A stretch of DNA of 64,000 nt from DDH964 sp963806685 (GCA_963806685.1 CAWDZB010000003.1:197734-261733); one strand, 5' to 3'. Positions 8,761 through 16,705 are shown, numbered from the stretch's first letter. Notes: generated by a model not told the origin, from the sequence alone. Translations and numbers: made by a program.

Positions 8761-8775
8761 TGGCACGGCTTGTGC
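8761..8775 (+). promoter_or_regulatory. sigma-54-like -24/-12 element before the histidine kinase
   Basis: TGGCACGGCTTGTGC fits TGGCAC-N5-TTGC with one mismatch (GTGC); the GG and GC dinucleotides have exact spacing. It ends 30 bases before the kinase ATG, giving a start near 8787 and a short leader containing the AAGGAG ribosome site. The same bases form an inverted repeat (TGGCAC/GTGCCA), so a repressor site is an alternative. The remainder of 8381-8760 shows no gene or other recognisable element. Confidence 0.5.
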
Positions 8776-8805
8776 CATGGGTATTGGAAGAAACGAAGGA
8801 GACCT

Positions 8806-10374
8806 ATGCCTGTCGCCAAGGGAAAACCGGAAATCCTTCTCAAAGCCTTGCTCGACATCGGCCAGGAGCTGATCGGCACCTTTGATCTGGACGAATTGCT
8901 TAATCGCATCCTGCGCATCTCGCGGGAAGTCTTTCAGTTCGAGAATGCCATCATCCGGCTGGTCGACGCCGAGCGGAAGATGCTGGTCACCGCCGCCTCC
9001 TATGGCTATCCCGAGGATGCCAGCCGCAATGAAATTCCTTTCGGCCGCGGGGTCATGGGACGGGTGGCGGTCAGTGGTGAGCCGGTGCTGATCACCGATG
9101 TTTCCAGCCAACCCGACTATCTGGCCGGAATCCTCGGTGCCCGCAGTGAACTGGCGGTCCCGCTCATCGCCCGGGACAAGGTGCTTGGCGTCTTCAACGT
9201 GGAAAGCCCCCTCCCCGGAGCTTTCGACCTCGACGACATCCCGCCGCTGCTGGCGATGGCCAGCCAGGCTGCCATCGCTATCGAAAATGCCCGCCTCTAC
9301 AAGAATCTTCACGGCATGTCGAGCCGTTATCGCGAACTCCACGAACTCAACGAGCGGATTCTGCAGAGCGCCAATCTTGGCATCTACACCGTCGATGACC
9401 AACTGATCATCACCTCCTGGAACCGGCGCATGGCCGAGATGAGCGGCGTCGATGAAGGACAGGCGCTGGGCCGGGCCCTGTTCGAACTCTTTCCGGGACT
9501 CGAGGGGGAAGGGTTCGGCGAGCGGGTTCGGCGGGTTCTGGAGCGCGGCAGTGCCGAAAAGCTGCGCCTGACCCACCGCAATTTCAAGGGGCAGATGCGG
9601 ATCCAGAAACGGCGCCTGGCGCCGCTCAAGGATGGCGAACGGACCACCGGCGTCGTGGTCATCGTCGAGGATATAACCGAATTCAAGCGCCTGCTGGAAC
9701 AGACCATCCAGTCGGAGAAACTCGCCGAGGTTGGCCGTCTTTCCGCCGGCATCGCCCATGAGGTCAACAACCCACTGGCGGTGATTTCTTATGCTGCCCA
9801 GTTGCTGCAGCGGGAGGAGAATCTCCCCACCTTTCAGCAGGAGCTGATCGAGCGGATCGAAAGCGAAGCCGAGCGCCTCAAGGCGTTGACCGGCAGCTTG
9901 CTCTCCTTTTCCCGGGCCCAAGAGGTGGTTCGCCGCCAGACCGATCTCAACGAGGTTCTGCGCGACGTTCTACGCCTGGTGCGCTACGAGCTGAGCCGCA
10001 ACCAGATCGAACTGGTCGAGGAGTACACCGATCTGCCCTGGATTATGGCCGACCCGAACAAGCTCAAGCAGGTCTTCATCAACCTGATCATGAATGCTGC
10101 CCAGGCAATGGGCAGCGAGGGACGGCTGCTGATCGCGACCCGACCGGTGGCCGGCGCCGAGGTCGAGGCCGAGATTACCGACAACGGCCCGGGGATCCCG
10201 GAGGCATTGCAGGGGCAGATATTCGATCCCTTCTTCACCACCAAGAAGGAGGGGGAGGGAACCGGCTTGGGGCTTTACATCTGTCGCAACATCATCGTCG
10301 AACACGAGGGGCGCCTGGTTCTCGAATCCGGAGCCGGGGGCACGACCTTCCGCGTGGTGCTGCCGATCGGCTGA
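8806..10374 (+). CDS. GAF-PAS sensor histidine kinase
   Basis: A soluble 522-residue kinase without membrane segments. It has a GAF domain at about residues 15-165 (AIIRLVDAERKMLVT to AIAIENARLYKNL) and a PAS domain at about 178-295 (ILQSANLGIYTVDDQLIITSWN, ending VVIVEDITEF). A HisKA domain follows with the phospho-acceptor His318 in SAGIAHEVNNPLAVISYA. The ATPase domain ends the protein: an N-box (KQVFINLIMNAAQAM), DNGPGIP, the F-box FDPFFTTKKEGEGTGLGL. No receiver domain is attached and no response regulator lies beside it. The layout resembles NtrB-like nitrogen kinases. It stands immediately upstream of glnK-amtB, so a nitrogen-sensing role is likely but inferred. Confidence 0.88.
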   Translation: MPVAKGKPEILLKALLDIGQELIGTFDLDELLNRILRISREVFQFENAIIRLVDAERKMLVTAASYGYPEDASRNEIPFGRGVMGRVAVSGEPVLITDVSSQPDYLAGILGARSELAVPLIARDKVLGVFNVESPLPGAFDLDDIPPLLAMASQAAIAIENARLYKNLHGMSSRYRELHELNERILQSANLGIYTVDDQLIITSWNRRMAEMSGVDEGQALGRALFELFPGLEGEGFGERVRRVLERGSAEKLRLTHRNFKGQMRIQKRRLAPLKDGERTTGVVVIVEDITEFKRLLEQTIQSEKLAEVGRLSAGIAHEVNNPLAVISYAAQLLQREENLPTFQQELIERIESEAERLKALTGSLLSFSRAQEVVRRQTDLNEVLRDVLRLVRYELSRNQIELVEEYTDLPWIMADPNKLKQVFINLIMNAAQAMGSEGRLLIATRPVAGAEVEAEITDNGPGIPEALQGQIFDPFFTTKKEGEGTGLGLYICRNIIVEHEGRLVLESGAGGTTFRVVLPIG

Positions 10375-10475
10375 GTGCCCGGAAAATTCTCAGCGCCGAT
10401 TAATGCTGTGCAAAAATTAGGCAATAACCTCCTGCGTTCCCGTAAAAAGAGGCGGAAATACAAGAAAAATCAATT

Positions 10476-10490
10476 TGGCACGCCCCGTGC
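10476..10490 (+). promoter_or_regulatory. sigma-54 promoter of glnK-amtB
   Basis: TGGCACGCCCCGTGC fits TGGCAC-N5-TTGC with the GG/GC spacing exact and one mismatch in the -12 element (GTGC). Transcription would begin near 10502, leaving a leader of about 170 bases before glnK. Sigma-54 control of glnK-amtB is common in proteobacteria. The same GTGC variant is seen before the histidine kinase upstream. Confidence 0.72.
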
Positions 10491-10562
10491 TCTTAAGGCG
10501 GGCGGCATTGGCGGACAGATTGAGCCATTGCCGGCGGACTAAAACTAGGATCATCGACCAGC

Positions 10563-10648
10563 GGGAACAACGGCGTTCACCAGCGGTCGCACTGGGCAAC
10601 GGTGCCCCTTCCCCCACGATGACGGGGGAAGGAGCACCGTTTTATTTT
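10563..10648 (+). promoter_or_regulatory. antitermination leader: two hexaloop hairpins overlapping a terminator
   Basis: Hairpin 1 has stem GAAC/GTTC (10565-10568, 10575-10578) and loop AACGGC. It can be extended by GG/CC with a bulged A, and flanking CGACC/GGTCG (10555-10559, 10585-10589) may close it. Hairpin 2 has stem GGGC/GCCC (10594-10597, 10604-10607) and loop AACGGT. Both six-base loops have A at position 1 and G at position 4, the pattern recognised by ANTAR-domain antiterminators. The 3' half of hairpin 2 is also the 5' arm of a 15-bp terminator stem (10601-10615 with 10624-10638, one mismatch) followed by TTTTATTTT. The two folds exclude each other. Loss of hairpin 2 would permit termination before glnK. 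Confidence 0.7.
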
Positions 10649-10675
10649 GCGAACTCTGGAAAGGAGTAGGACCGA

Positions 10676-11014
10676 ATGAAGAAGATTGAATGCATCATCA
10701 AGCCGTTCAAGCTGGACGACGTCAAGAGCGCCTTGACCGATCTCGGCATCACCGGGATGACGGTCAGTGAGGTCCGAGGCTTCGGGCGGCAAAAGGGACA
10801 CACCGAGCTCTACCGTGGGGCGGAATACCAGATCGATTTCATTCCCAAGGTGAAAATCGAACTAGTGGTTCCGGAAGATCGGGTCACCGAGGTAGTGACT
10901 GCGGTGCAAAAAGAAGCCTGCACCGGTCGCATCGGTGACGGCAAGATCTTCGTCCTGGCGGTGGATCAGGCGGTGCGCATTCGTACCGGCGAAACGGGCG
11001 ATGACTCCCTGTAA
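10676..11014 (+). CDS. glnK: PII nitrogen regulatory protein GlnK/GlnB
   Basis: Trimeric signal protein that reads 2-oxoglutarate and ATP/ADP and controls partners including AmtB. At 112 residues it has the full PII length: MKKIECIIKPFKLDDVKSAL, the T-loop GFGRQKGHTELYRGAEYQ with the uridylylation site Tyr51, the B-loop region TGRIGDGKIFV and a C-loop ending RIRTGETGDDSL. The ATG follows AAGGAG. amtB begins 40 bases downstream, so the pair is an operon, and the symbol glnK is chosen over glnB because of this linkage. It sits behind a sigma-54 site and an antitermination-type leader. Confidence 0.95.
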   Translation: MKKIECIIKPFKLDDVKSALTDLGITGMTVSEVRGFGRQKGHTELYRGAEYQIDFIPKVKIELVVPEDRVTEVVTAVQKEACTGRIGDGKIFVLAVDQAVRIRTGETGDDSL

Positions 11015-11054
11015 CCCTTTGACCTCAACGACTCATCCCTCAAGGAGGCTGTAC

Positions 11055-12416
11055 ATGAAGAAGAAAAACCTGTTTACAATTCTCGCCGTCTGCGCATTGG
11101 TGGCCCTCCCTGCCCTGGGCTTTGCCGACGATGCCGCCCCGCTCACCGCCGATGCGGTGCAGACCAACGTGAACTTTGTCTGGACCCTGGTCGCTGCCTT
11201 CTTGGTCTTCGTCATGCAGGCCGGCTTCGCCATGGTCGAATCGGGTTTCACCCGCGCCAAGAACGCCTGTAACATCATGATGAAGAACACCATGGACTTC
11301 TGCGTCGGCGCCATCGCCTACTGGGCGGTCGGCTTTGGCCTGATGTTCGGCCTCGGTACCGGCTTCTTCGGCCACAGCGACTTTTTCCTCAGCGGCGCCA
11401 CCGGCGACGGTGCGGCCTGGAACTACGCCTTCTGGATGTTCCAGGTGGTCTTCGCCGCCACCACCGCCACCATCATCTCCGGGGCGGTGGCCGAGCGCAC
11501 CAAGTTCAGCGCCTACATAGTCTATTCGGCTCTTGTCTCCATGGTCCTCTACCCGGTCTTCGGGCACTGGGCCTGGGGCAACCTGTTCCACGGTGACGCG
11601 TCCGCCGGCTGGCTGGCCAAGCTCGGCTTCATCGACTTCGCCGGCTCCACCGTGGTCCATTCCATGGGCGGCTGGCTCTCCCTCGCCGGCGCCATCGTCG
11701 TCGGTCCCCGGATCGGCAAGTTCGACAAGAACGGCAACGTCAAGCCGATCCCTGGTCACAACATCCCGCTGGCCGCTCTCGGCGTATTCCTCCTCTTCTT
11801 CGGCTGGTTCGGGTTCAACCCCGGCTCCACCACCACCGGTGATACCTCCATCGCCATCATCGCCGTGACCACCTGTCTGGCCGGCGCCGCCGGTGCTTGC
11901 TCGTCGATGTTCTTCACCTGGTTCAAGTATGGCAAGGCCGACATCGGCATGACCCTCAACGGCCTGCTGGCCGGCTTGGTGGCGATCACCGCCGGCTGCG
12001 CCAACGTCACCCCCGGTTCCGCCGTCATCATCGGCCTGATCGCCGGCGTCCTGGTCGTCTTCTCGGTCCTCTTCTTCGACAAGATTCGTGTCGATGACCC
12101 GGTCGGCGCGATCTCGGTTCATGGCGTCTGCGGCGCCTGGGGGACCCTGGCCGCCGGCCTCTTCGACACTGCCGGTTTCTCCATGCACACCGTCGGCGTA
12201 CAGCTGATGGGGATTGGCGCCTGCTTCGCCTGGGCCTTCGGTACCGGCATGATTGTCTTCAAGGTGATCGACCTGACCATCGGCATGCGCGTCACCAAGG
12301 AAGAGGAGATGGCCGGCCTCGACTTCTCCGAGCACGGTGCCACCGCCTATCCCGACTTCCAGACCATCCACCTGGGGAGCATCTTCACCCCGGGGCAGGA
12401 AAACGGCGCCAAGTAA
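11055..12416 (+). CDS. amtB: ammonium transporter AmtB
   Basis: Trimeric inner-membrane channel for ammonium. The 453-residue protein has a cleavable signal peptide (MKKKNLFTILAVCALVALPALGFA) and about eleven membrane helices. Family signatures visible are FVMQAGFAMVESGFTRAKNA, DFAGSTVVHSMGGWLSLAGA with the first conserved pore His, FNPGSTT, and DDPVGAISVHGVCGAWGTLA with the second. The ATG is preceded by AAGGAGG. The cytoplasmic tail is short and is the expected docking area for GlnK, encoded immediately upstream. A longer in-frame reading upstream overlaps glnK and is rejected. Confidence 0.95.
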   Translation: MKKKNLFTILAVCALVALPALGFADDAAPLTADAVQTNVNFVWTLVAAFLVFVMQAGFAMVESGFTRAKNACNIMMKNTMDFCVGAIAYWAVGFGLMFGLGTGFFGHSDFFLSGATGDGAAWNYAFWMFQVVFAATTATIISGAVAERTKFSAYIVYSALVSMVLYPVFGHWAWGNLFHGDASAGWLAKLGFIDFAGSTVVHSMGGWLSLAGAIVVGPRIGKFDKNGNVKPIPGHNIPLAALGVFLLFFGWFGFNPGSTTTGDTSIAIIAVTTCLAGAAGACSSMFFTWFKYGKADIGMTLNGLLAGLVAITAGCANVTPGSAVIIGLIAGVLVVFSVLFFDKIRVDDPVGAISVHGVCGAWGTLAAGLFDTAGFSMHTVGVQLMGIGACFAWAFGTGMIVFKVIDLTIGMRVTKEEEMAGLDFSEHGATAYPDFQTIHLGSIFTPGQENGAK

Positions 12417-12472
12417 TTTTTGGCTGGAAAATTTTGGGAAAAAATACTATATCGTTCCTCTGTCATGTGCTG

Positions 12473-12501
12473 CCGGGCGGGGTGTCTGCCACCCCGCCCG
12501 G
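12473..12501 (+). other. strong hairpin between amtB and the porin gene
   Basis: A perfect 12-bp GC-rich stem (arms 12473-12484 and 12490-12501) with loop TCTGC lies between amtB and the porin gene. It is followed by TTCCTAAAA, not a T-run. It may be a partial terminator or an mRNA-processing or stability element that lowers porin expression relative to amtB. Confidence 0.6.
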
Positions 12502-12535
12502 TTCCTAAAAACCCTCTTGTGAAGGAGAATGAAGA

Positions 12536-13258
12536 ATGAAGAAGTTAGCTGTTGCATTGGTGGTGTTGCTGGCCCTTTCGGTGGCCGGGCCGGCCGCTGC
12601 CCTGGAAGTTTCCGGTGATGCCTACGCCGGCGTCTTCAGCCAGTATCTCTGGCGTGGTATCGATTTCAGCGGCAACCAGCCGGTAATGCAGGGCGGCATG
12701 GATCTCAGCGCCAAGGGCGTTACCATCAGCTACTGGAGCAACTTCCAGATGATCGGGGATTCCGATCCTGCTCTGGATGCCGGTGAAATGACCGAGACCG
12801 ACCTGACCGTCGACTACACCACCAACGTCATGGACAAACTGGCGGTGAGCGTCGGCAACATCTACTACACCTTCAATGTCCCCGGGGCCACCAACGAGGC
12901 CTACGTCGGCCTGAGCCTCGACACCCTGCTTTCCCCGAGCCTCACCGTCTACTGGGATTGGGACAAGGCTCGTTCGGATGACCGCGACGGTCTGTTCGCA
13001 ACCTTTTCCATCGGCCACACCATTGAAGTCATGGACAACCTGGGCGTGAACCTCGGTGCCCTGGTCAGCTACAACGACGAAAACGTTGGCGACTACAGCG
13101 ATTTCCACAACTACGAGCTGTCCGCCAGCGTTGACTACACGCCGCTGAAAAACCTGACCGTTTCCCCCTCGCTGCTCTACTCCGAGCAACTCGGCAGCGA
13201 CGCCAGTGCCCTCGATTCGAAGCTGGTATCCGGCCTGAACGTTTCCTACGCGTTCTAA
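12536..13258 (+). CDS. TorF-type (Gcw_chp) putative outer-membrane porin
   Basis: A 240-residue protein with signal peptide (MKKLAVALVVLLALSVAGPAAA). The mature part opens LEVSGDAYAGVFSQYLWRGIDFSGNQPVMQGG, the hallmark of the Gcw_chp family, which was named from Geobacter paralogues and is also called TorF-type porin. Alternating hydrophobic residues suggest beta strands, and the chain ends in Phe (NVSYAF), as outer-membrane barrels do. Its position after amtB suggests a role in nitrogen-compound uptake across the outer membrane, but this is inference. It has its own strong ribosome site (GAAGGAGAATGAAGA) and is closed by a terminator. Confidence 0.82.
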   Translation: MKKLAVALVVLLALSVAGPAAALEVSGDAYAGVFSQYLWRGIDFSGNQPVMQGGMDLSAKGVTISYWSNFQMIGDSDPALDAGEMTETDLTVDYTTNVMDKLAVSVGNIYYTFNVPGATNEAYVGLSLDTLLSPSLTVYWDWDKARSDDRDGLFATFSIGHTIEVMDNLGVNLGALVSYNDENVGDYSDFHNYELSASVDYTPLKNLTVSPSLLYSEQLGSDASALDSKLVSGLNVSYAF

Positions 13259-13304
13259 GCCAACCGCAAATTTTGTCGATAGACTTTTGCCTCCTGTCGA
13301 CTTT

Positions 13305-13346
13305 TGGTCCGCCATCCCCTAGAATGGGTGGCGGGCCAATTTTTTG
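13305..13346 (+). terminator. terminator of the glnK-amtB-porin operon
   Basis: A stem of about 13 bp with several G-U pairs (arms near 13305-13318 and 13325-13338) is followed by ATTTTTTG. It lies 46 bases after the porin stop. An in-frame extension of the next gene into this hairpin is therefore unlikely. Confidence 0.75.
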
Positions 13347-13360
13347 CCAATTCCCGGACA

Positions 13361-14176
13361 ATGCCTGAATCCACCGACAATATCCGCCTGATTGTCCCCC
13401 TCGACGACGGGTTGCGTGTCGAAGCCGTCTATTACGGCAGCGGCACCCTCTGCCTGTCGACGCAGGCCGGTTGCGCCCTCGGCTGCCGTTTCTGCGCTTC
13501 GGGGCGTGGCGGCCTGCGCCGCAACCTGACCCTTCTGGAACTGCAGCGCCAGGTTGAAATCGCTCAAACCCGGGGGCTGCAGCCTCGGCGCCTGACCTTG
13601 TCTGGAATCGGCGAGCCGCTGCACAATTTCACCGTTGTTTCCGAGTTTCTTCGCAGCAGCCCGCTGCCGGTATCGCTGACCACCACCGGAGGACCCCTGG
13701 AGAACCTCGCCACGGTCCTGTCCCTTCCTCACAATGGTCTGATGCTATCGCTGCATGCCGGCAGAGAGGAGGTTCATCGCCGCCTGCTTCCCAAAGCTCC
13801 CCGGCTAATCCTTCTTGCCGAATGCGTGACCCACAGCCTGGCCTCCCTGCCGAGGCGGGCCCGGCGGCGCTTCGGCGTCAATTACCTGCTGCTGGACGGG
13901 ATCAACGACAGCCGCCAAGAACTCGACGGCCTGCTGCGGCTGCTCGAAGCCTGGCCCGAGGCGAACCTCCACCTGCTCGCCTGCAACCCGGTGCTGGACA
14001 GCCCCTTTGCCAGCCCTTCCGAGGAGGGGTTTGCCGCCACTTACCGCTACCTGGCGGCGCGGCATCCCCAGGTCCGGCGTCCCAACCGTTGGCGACGCCA
14101 GGCCCAGGGAGGATGCGGCACACTGGTCATGCAGGGGTCCGGGACAATCGGGGCCGTGCCATGGAGGGACCGATGA
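13361..14176 (+). CDS. RlmN-like radical SAM protein lacking the N-terminal domain
   Basis: A 271-residue radical SAM enzyme. The cluster motif CALGCRFC (CxxxCxxC) lies near residue 39, followed by LTLLELQRQV, then LSGIGEPLHNF (the GxGEP motif), SLTTTGG and LMLSLHAGREEVHRRLLP. These match RlmN/Cfr-type rRNA/tRNA adenosine C2-methyltransferases. A late Cys in QAQGGCGTLV aligns by context with the methyl-carrying C-terminal Cys of RlmN. The protein is about 80-100 residues shorter than RlmN because the N-terminal accessory domain is absent. This suggests a paralogue with a different or smaller RNA target. The ATG at 13361 has no good ribosome site. It overlaps the next gene by ATGA. Confidence 0.78.
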   Translation: MPESTDNIRLIVPLDDGLRVEAVYYGSGTLCLSTQAGCALGCRFCASGRGGLRRNLTLLELQRQVEIAQTRGLQPRRLTLSGIGEPLHNFTVVSEFLRSSPLPVSLTTTGGPLENLATVLSLPHNGLMLSLHAGREEVHRRLLPKAPRLILLAECVTHSLASLPRRARRRFGVNYLLLDGINDSRQELDGLLRLLEAWPEANLHLLACNPVLDSPFASPSEEGFAATYRYLAARHPQVRRPNRWRRQAQGGCGTLVMQGSGTIGAVPWRDR

Positions 14177-14961
14177 AGGAAGAGAATTTGGCAAATCCCG
14201 TACAACGCTTCTCGGCCGGTTTTTTCAGTCCGTTCCGCGCCGGCCGTTTTCTGCTTCGCCATCCGGGGCTGCTGCGCTTTGTCCTCATCCCGTTTTTCAT
14301 CAATACCGCGGTCTTTGCCGGGGCGGTGTGGGCGGGCCTGCATTTTTTCAATACCACCGTCGTCCACTACATCCCCCAAGGACAAGCCTGGTACTGGGTG
14401 CTTCTCTCTTATCTGCTCTGGCTGGTCGCGGTTCTGTTGACCCTGGTCCTGGTTTTTTTCGGTTTTAGTGCAGTCGGCAACCTGATCGCCTCCCCCTTCA
14501 ACGACCTGCTTTCGGAACGCACCGAGGAATTGATTAGCGGACAGTCGCCGGCCGAACCCTTCATCCTGCGCCGCTTCTTGCGCGATGCCGGGCGAACGCT
14601 GGTTGAGGAGAGCAAAAAAATCCTGGTCTTTCTCGCCGGTATGGGGCTGCTGCTGCTGCTAAACCTGGTTCCCGTAGTCGGTACCATGCTCTACGCCGGG
14701 CTTTCGGTGCTGTGGACGGTGGTTTTTCTGGCCGTCGAGTACACCGGCTACATCGCAAGCCGTAAACGTATGGGATTTTCCGCGCAGCGGCGTTACCTGC
14801 TCGAGCGCAAGCTGCTGATGCTCGGCTTCGGCTGCGGCTTGCTCTGTCTGCTGGCGATACCGTTCCTGCAATTTCTCTGCATTCCCTTCGGAGTGGTGGC
14901 GGCCACCCGGTTGTGGTTCGCAAGTTTCACCGACGAAGAAAAAACGGAGCCCCCCCATTGA
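14173..14961 (+). CDS. EI24/CysZ-like integral membrane protein
   Basis: A 262-residue protein of the EI24 domain group: a basic amphipathic start (RFSAGFFSPFRAGRFLLRHPGLLRF) and four or more membrane helices (FVLIPFFINTAVFAGAVWAG; VLLSYLLWLVAVLLTLVLVFF; ILVFLAGMGLLLLLNLVPVVG; LMLGFGCGLLCLLAIPFLQF). It contains the conserved NLIASPFNDLLSERTEELISG segment. CysZ of this family is a sulfate permease, but no sulfate genes lie here, so substrate is open. The ATG at 14173 overlaps the preceding stop (ATGA) and is preceded by GGAGGGA; an ATG four codons earlier is also possible. Confidence 0.8.
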   Translation: MKEENLANPVQRFSAGFFSPFRAGRFLLRHPGLLRFVLIPFFINTAVFAGAVWAGLHFFNTTVVHYIPQGQAWYWVLLSYLLWLVAVLLTLVLVFFGFSAVGNLIASPFNDLLSERTEELISGQSPAEPFILRRFLRDAGRTLVEESKKILVFLAGMGLLLLLNLVPVVGTMLYAGLSVLWTVVFLAVEYTGYIASRKRMGFSAQRRYLLERKLLMLGFGCGLLCLLAIPFLQFLCIPFGVVAATRLWFASFTDEEKTEPPH

Positions 14962-15731
14962 AGGCACTGGCCCTGCAGGCAGTTGCGGCCGGCGGCCGGG
15001 TTCTGCGCCAGAAGTTCGGTGGTCGGCTGGAGGTCACCCACAAGGGTGAGGTTGACCTGGTCACCGATGCCGACCGTGCCGCCGAGGCGGCAATCGTTGC
15101 GGTCATTCGCAACCGTCATCCCGACCACGCGATACTCGCCGAGGAGTCCGATTATGGTCGCCAGTCGGCCGCCTGGCGCTGGATCATCGATCCCCTCGAC
15201 GGCACCACCAATTTCGCCCACGGCTTCCCTTGGTTTGCCGTCTCCCTGGCCCTCGAAAAAGCCGGGGAGGTGGTGCTTGGTATCGTCTACAACCCGGTCT
15301 TCGAGGAACTTTTCGTGGCCGAACGGGGCTGCGGCGCTACCCTCAACGGCAGGCCGCTGCGGGTTTCGGAGACCGCCACCCTCGGCCAGGCGCTGCTCGC
15401 CACCGGTTTTCCCTACGATCGCAAACGCAGTACGACCAACAATTACGATCACTTCGTGAATTTCCAGCAGGCGGCCCAGGCCTGTCGCCGTCCCGGCGCG
15501 GCGAGCCTCGACCTTGCCTGCACCGCTGCCGGTCGTTTCGATGGCTACTGGGAGATGAAACTCAAGCCGTGGGATGTGGCAGCCGGAGTTTTGCTGGTTA
15601 CCGAAGCCGGAGGTCTCGTCAGTGACTTTTCGGGTGCCACCCTGGACCTGTGTGGTACGGAATGTCTGGCCAGCAACGGCAGACTCCATGCCGCCATGAT
15701 CGAGGTTCTGCAGCAGGGCCGCCGGCCCTGA
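14958..15731 (+). CDS. inositol monophosphatase family protein (SuhB-like)
   Basis: Mg-dependent sugar/inositol phosphatase of 257 residues. Metal-binding motifs are complete: the EESD segment (ILAEESDYG), IIDPLDGTTNFAHGFP (DPxDGTxNF) and the late KPWDVAAGVLLVTEAGG. The start is TTG at 14958, overlapping the preceding TGA (TTGA), with GGAG nine bases upstream, so it is coupled to the EI24 gene. Whether the substrate is inositol phosphate, another sugar phosphate or 3'-phosphoadenosine phosphate cannot be told from sequence. Confidence 0.88.
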   Translation: MKALALQAVAAGGRVLRQKFGGRLEVTHKGEVDLVTDADRAAEAAIVAVIRNRHPDHAILAEESDYGRQSAAWRWIIDPLDGTTNFAHGFPWFAVSLALEKAGEVVLGIVYNPVFEELFVAERGCGATLNGRPLRVSETATLGQALLATGFPYDRKRSTTNNYDHFVNFQQAAQACRRPGAASLDLACTAAGRFDGYWEMKLKPWDVAAGVLLVTEAGGLVSDFSGATLDLCGTECLASNGRLHAAMIEVLQQGRRP

Positions 15732-15914
15732 AGGTTAAGGGATTTTTCAGGACCGCCAGGCGAAGGGCCGGGGCACGGTACGACATCGATAGCGCCGGCT
15801 TGCCAGTTTCATCGGGGCAGCTAGAATGGAATCGAGGGGTCCTGTCAACGAACTCCGGCCACTTTTCGGAGGTCAGAACAGCGGTGGCCGGGACTCTTGC
15901 CGCAAGGAGGTAAC

Positions 15915-16133
15915 ATGGTCAATACGAAAGGCGGGACGGACAAGCGGGCAGGCGAGGGGAAGCTGGAGGAGAGTCTTCAGCACATCGATGACGCCTTGGA
16001 GATCATGGAAAGTCATCCCGATGCACTGGCCGAGGGCGAAGAGGACGTGCAACGGGACATGCATCGCCGGGACCGCGAGTACAAGGACTCTTGTCTGCAC
16101 AGCATCCCCAAGCCGCGCAAGCACGTGCGCTGA
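15915..16133 (+). CDS. small charged protein, unknown
   Basis: A 72-residue highly charged, probably helical protein (MVNTKGGTDKRAGEGKLEES to PKPRKHVR). It has one Cys and no signal or membrane segment. A strong AAGGAGG ribosome site precedes the ATG at 15915, and a perfect hairpin terminator follows the stop. I do not recognise the family. Confidence 0.6.
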   Translation: MVNTKGGTDKRAGEGKLEESLQHIDDALEIMESHPDALAEGEEDVQRDMHRRDREYKDSCLHSIPKPRKHVR

Positions 16134-16140
16134 TCTGGGA

Positions 16141-16176
16141 ACGGCAACGGCCCTTCCTAGGAAGGGCCGTTGCCGT
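16141..16176. terminator. bidirectional terminator hairpin
   Basis: A perfect 17-bp inverted repeat (arms 16141-16157 and 16160-16176) with a 2-base centre lies between converging genes. T-rich sequence (CTCTTCCG) follows weakly on the plus strand. Confidence 0.8.
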
Positions 16177-16196
16177 CTCTTCCGTCCGGCCTCCAG

Positions 16197-16547
16197 CTAT
16201 TCCGGCTCCTCAGCTACCGGCTGCTCCGCCTTGATGGCTTTGATCTCCTCCTCCAGGGTTGCTTCCGCGTGTTTCAGCCCATCCAGGTGATGGAAAATGT
16301 CCTGCACCCGGGACTGGCCAAGAATCTCCTCGGCGCCCGCCCCCCGGGAGTCGTCAACCAGCCTGCCGAGATCGCTGTGGAGCCCGGTGATCTTTTTGTG
16401 GATGGAATTGAGATCAATCTTCTTCTGCACGATGCGCTTGTACTGGGCAGCCCGGGAAGAGGCGCTTTGCAGGGTTTTCAGGGTGGCATCCCAAAGCTTT
16501 CCCCCGGTTTTTCGTGGGCTTTCCGGTGGTTGGTGGGAATCGTTCAT
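16197..16547 (-). CDS. coiled-coil protein, unknown
   Basis: A 116-residue charged protein with no signal peptide or membrane helix. Segments such as AAQYKRIVQKKIDLNSIHKKI, LHSDLGRLVDD and LKHAEATLEEEIKAIKAEQ have heptad-like spacing, so a helical coiled coil is likely. The ATG at 16547 has AAGGAGGA upstream. Convergent with the preceding small gene and divergent from fbp. The GLHSDLGRLVDDSR pattern reminds me of small gas-vesicle-accessory or polyhydroxyalkanoate-associated helical proteins, but that is only an impression. Confidence 0.6.
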   Translation of the reverse strand: MNDSHQPPESPRKTGGKLWDATLKTLQSASSRAAQYKRIVQKKIDLNSIHKKITGLHSDLGRLVDDSRGAGAEEILGQSRVQDIFHHLDGLKHAEATLEEEIKAIKAEQPVAEEPE

Positions 16548-16705
16548 GGTTTCCTCCTTGTGCTTATTCCCCTGTATTTCTAGCAGTTTTCAGCGGTTGG
16601 TCAAGCCCCCGGGAGAATTTATCAGGCAATGGTCTTGCCGCTCCGGCCCAGTTGGTTTAAACTGCCCCAACCCATTTGTGTTAATTAGCTGCCAGGAGGA
16701 CCGTT

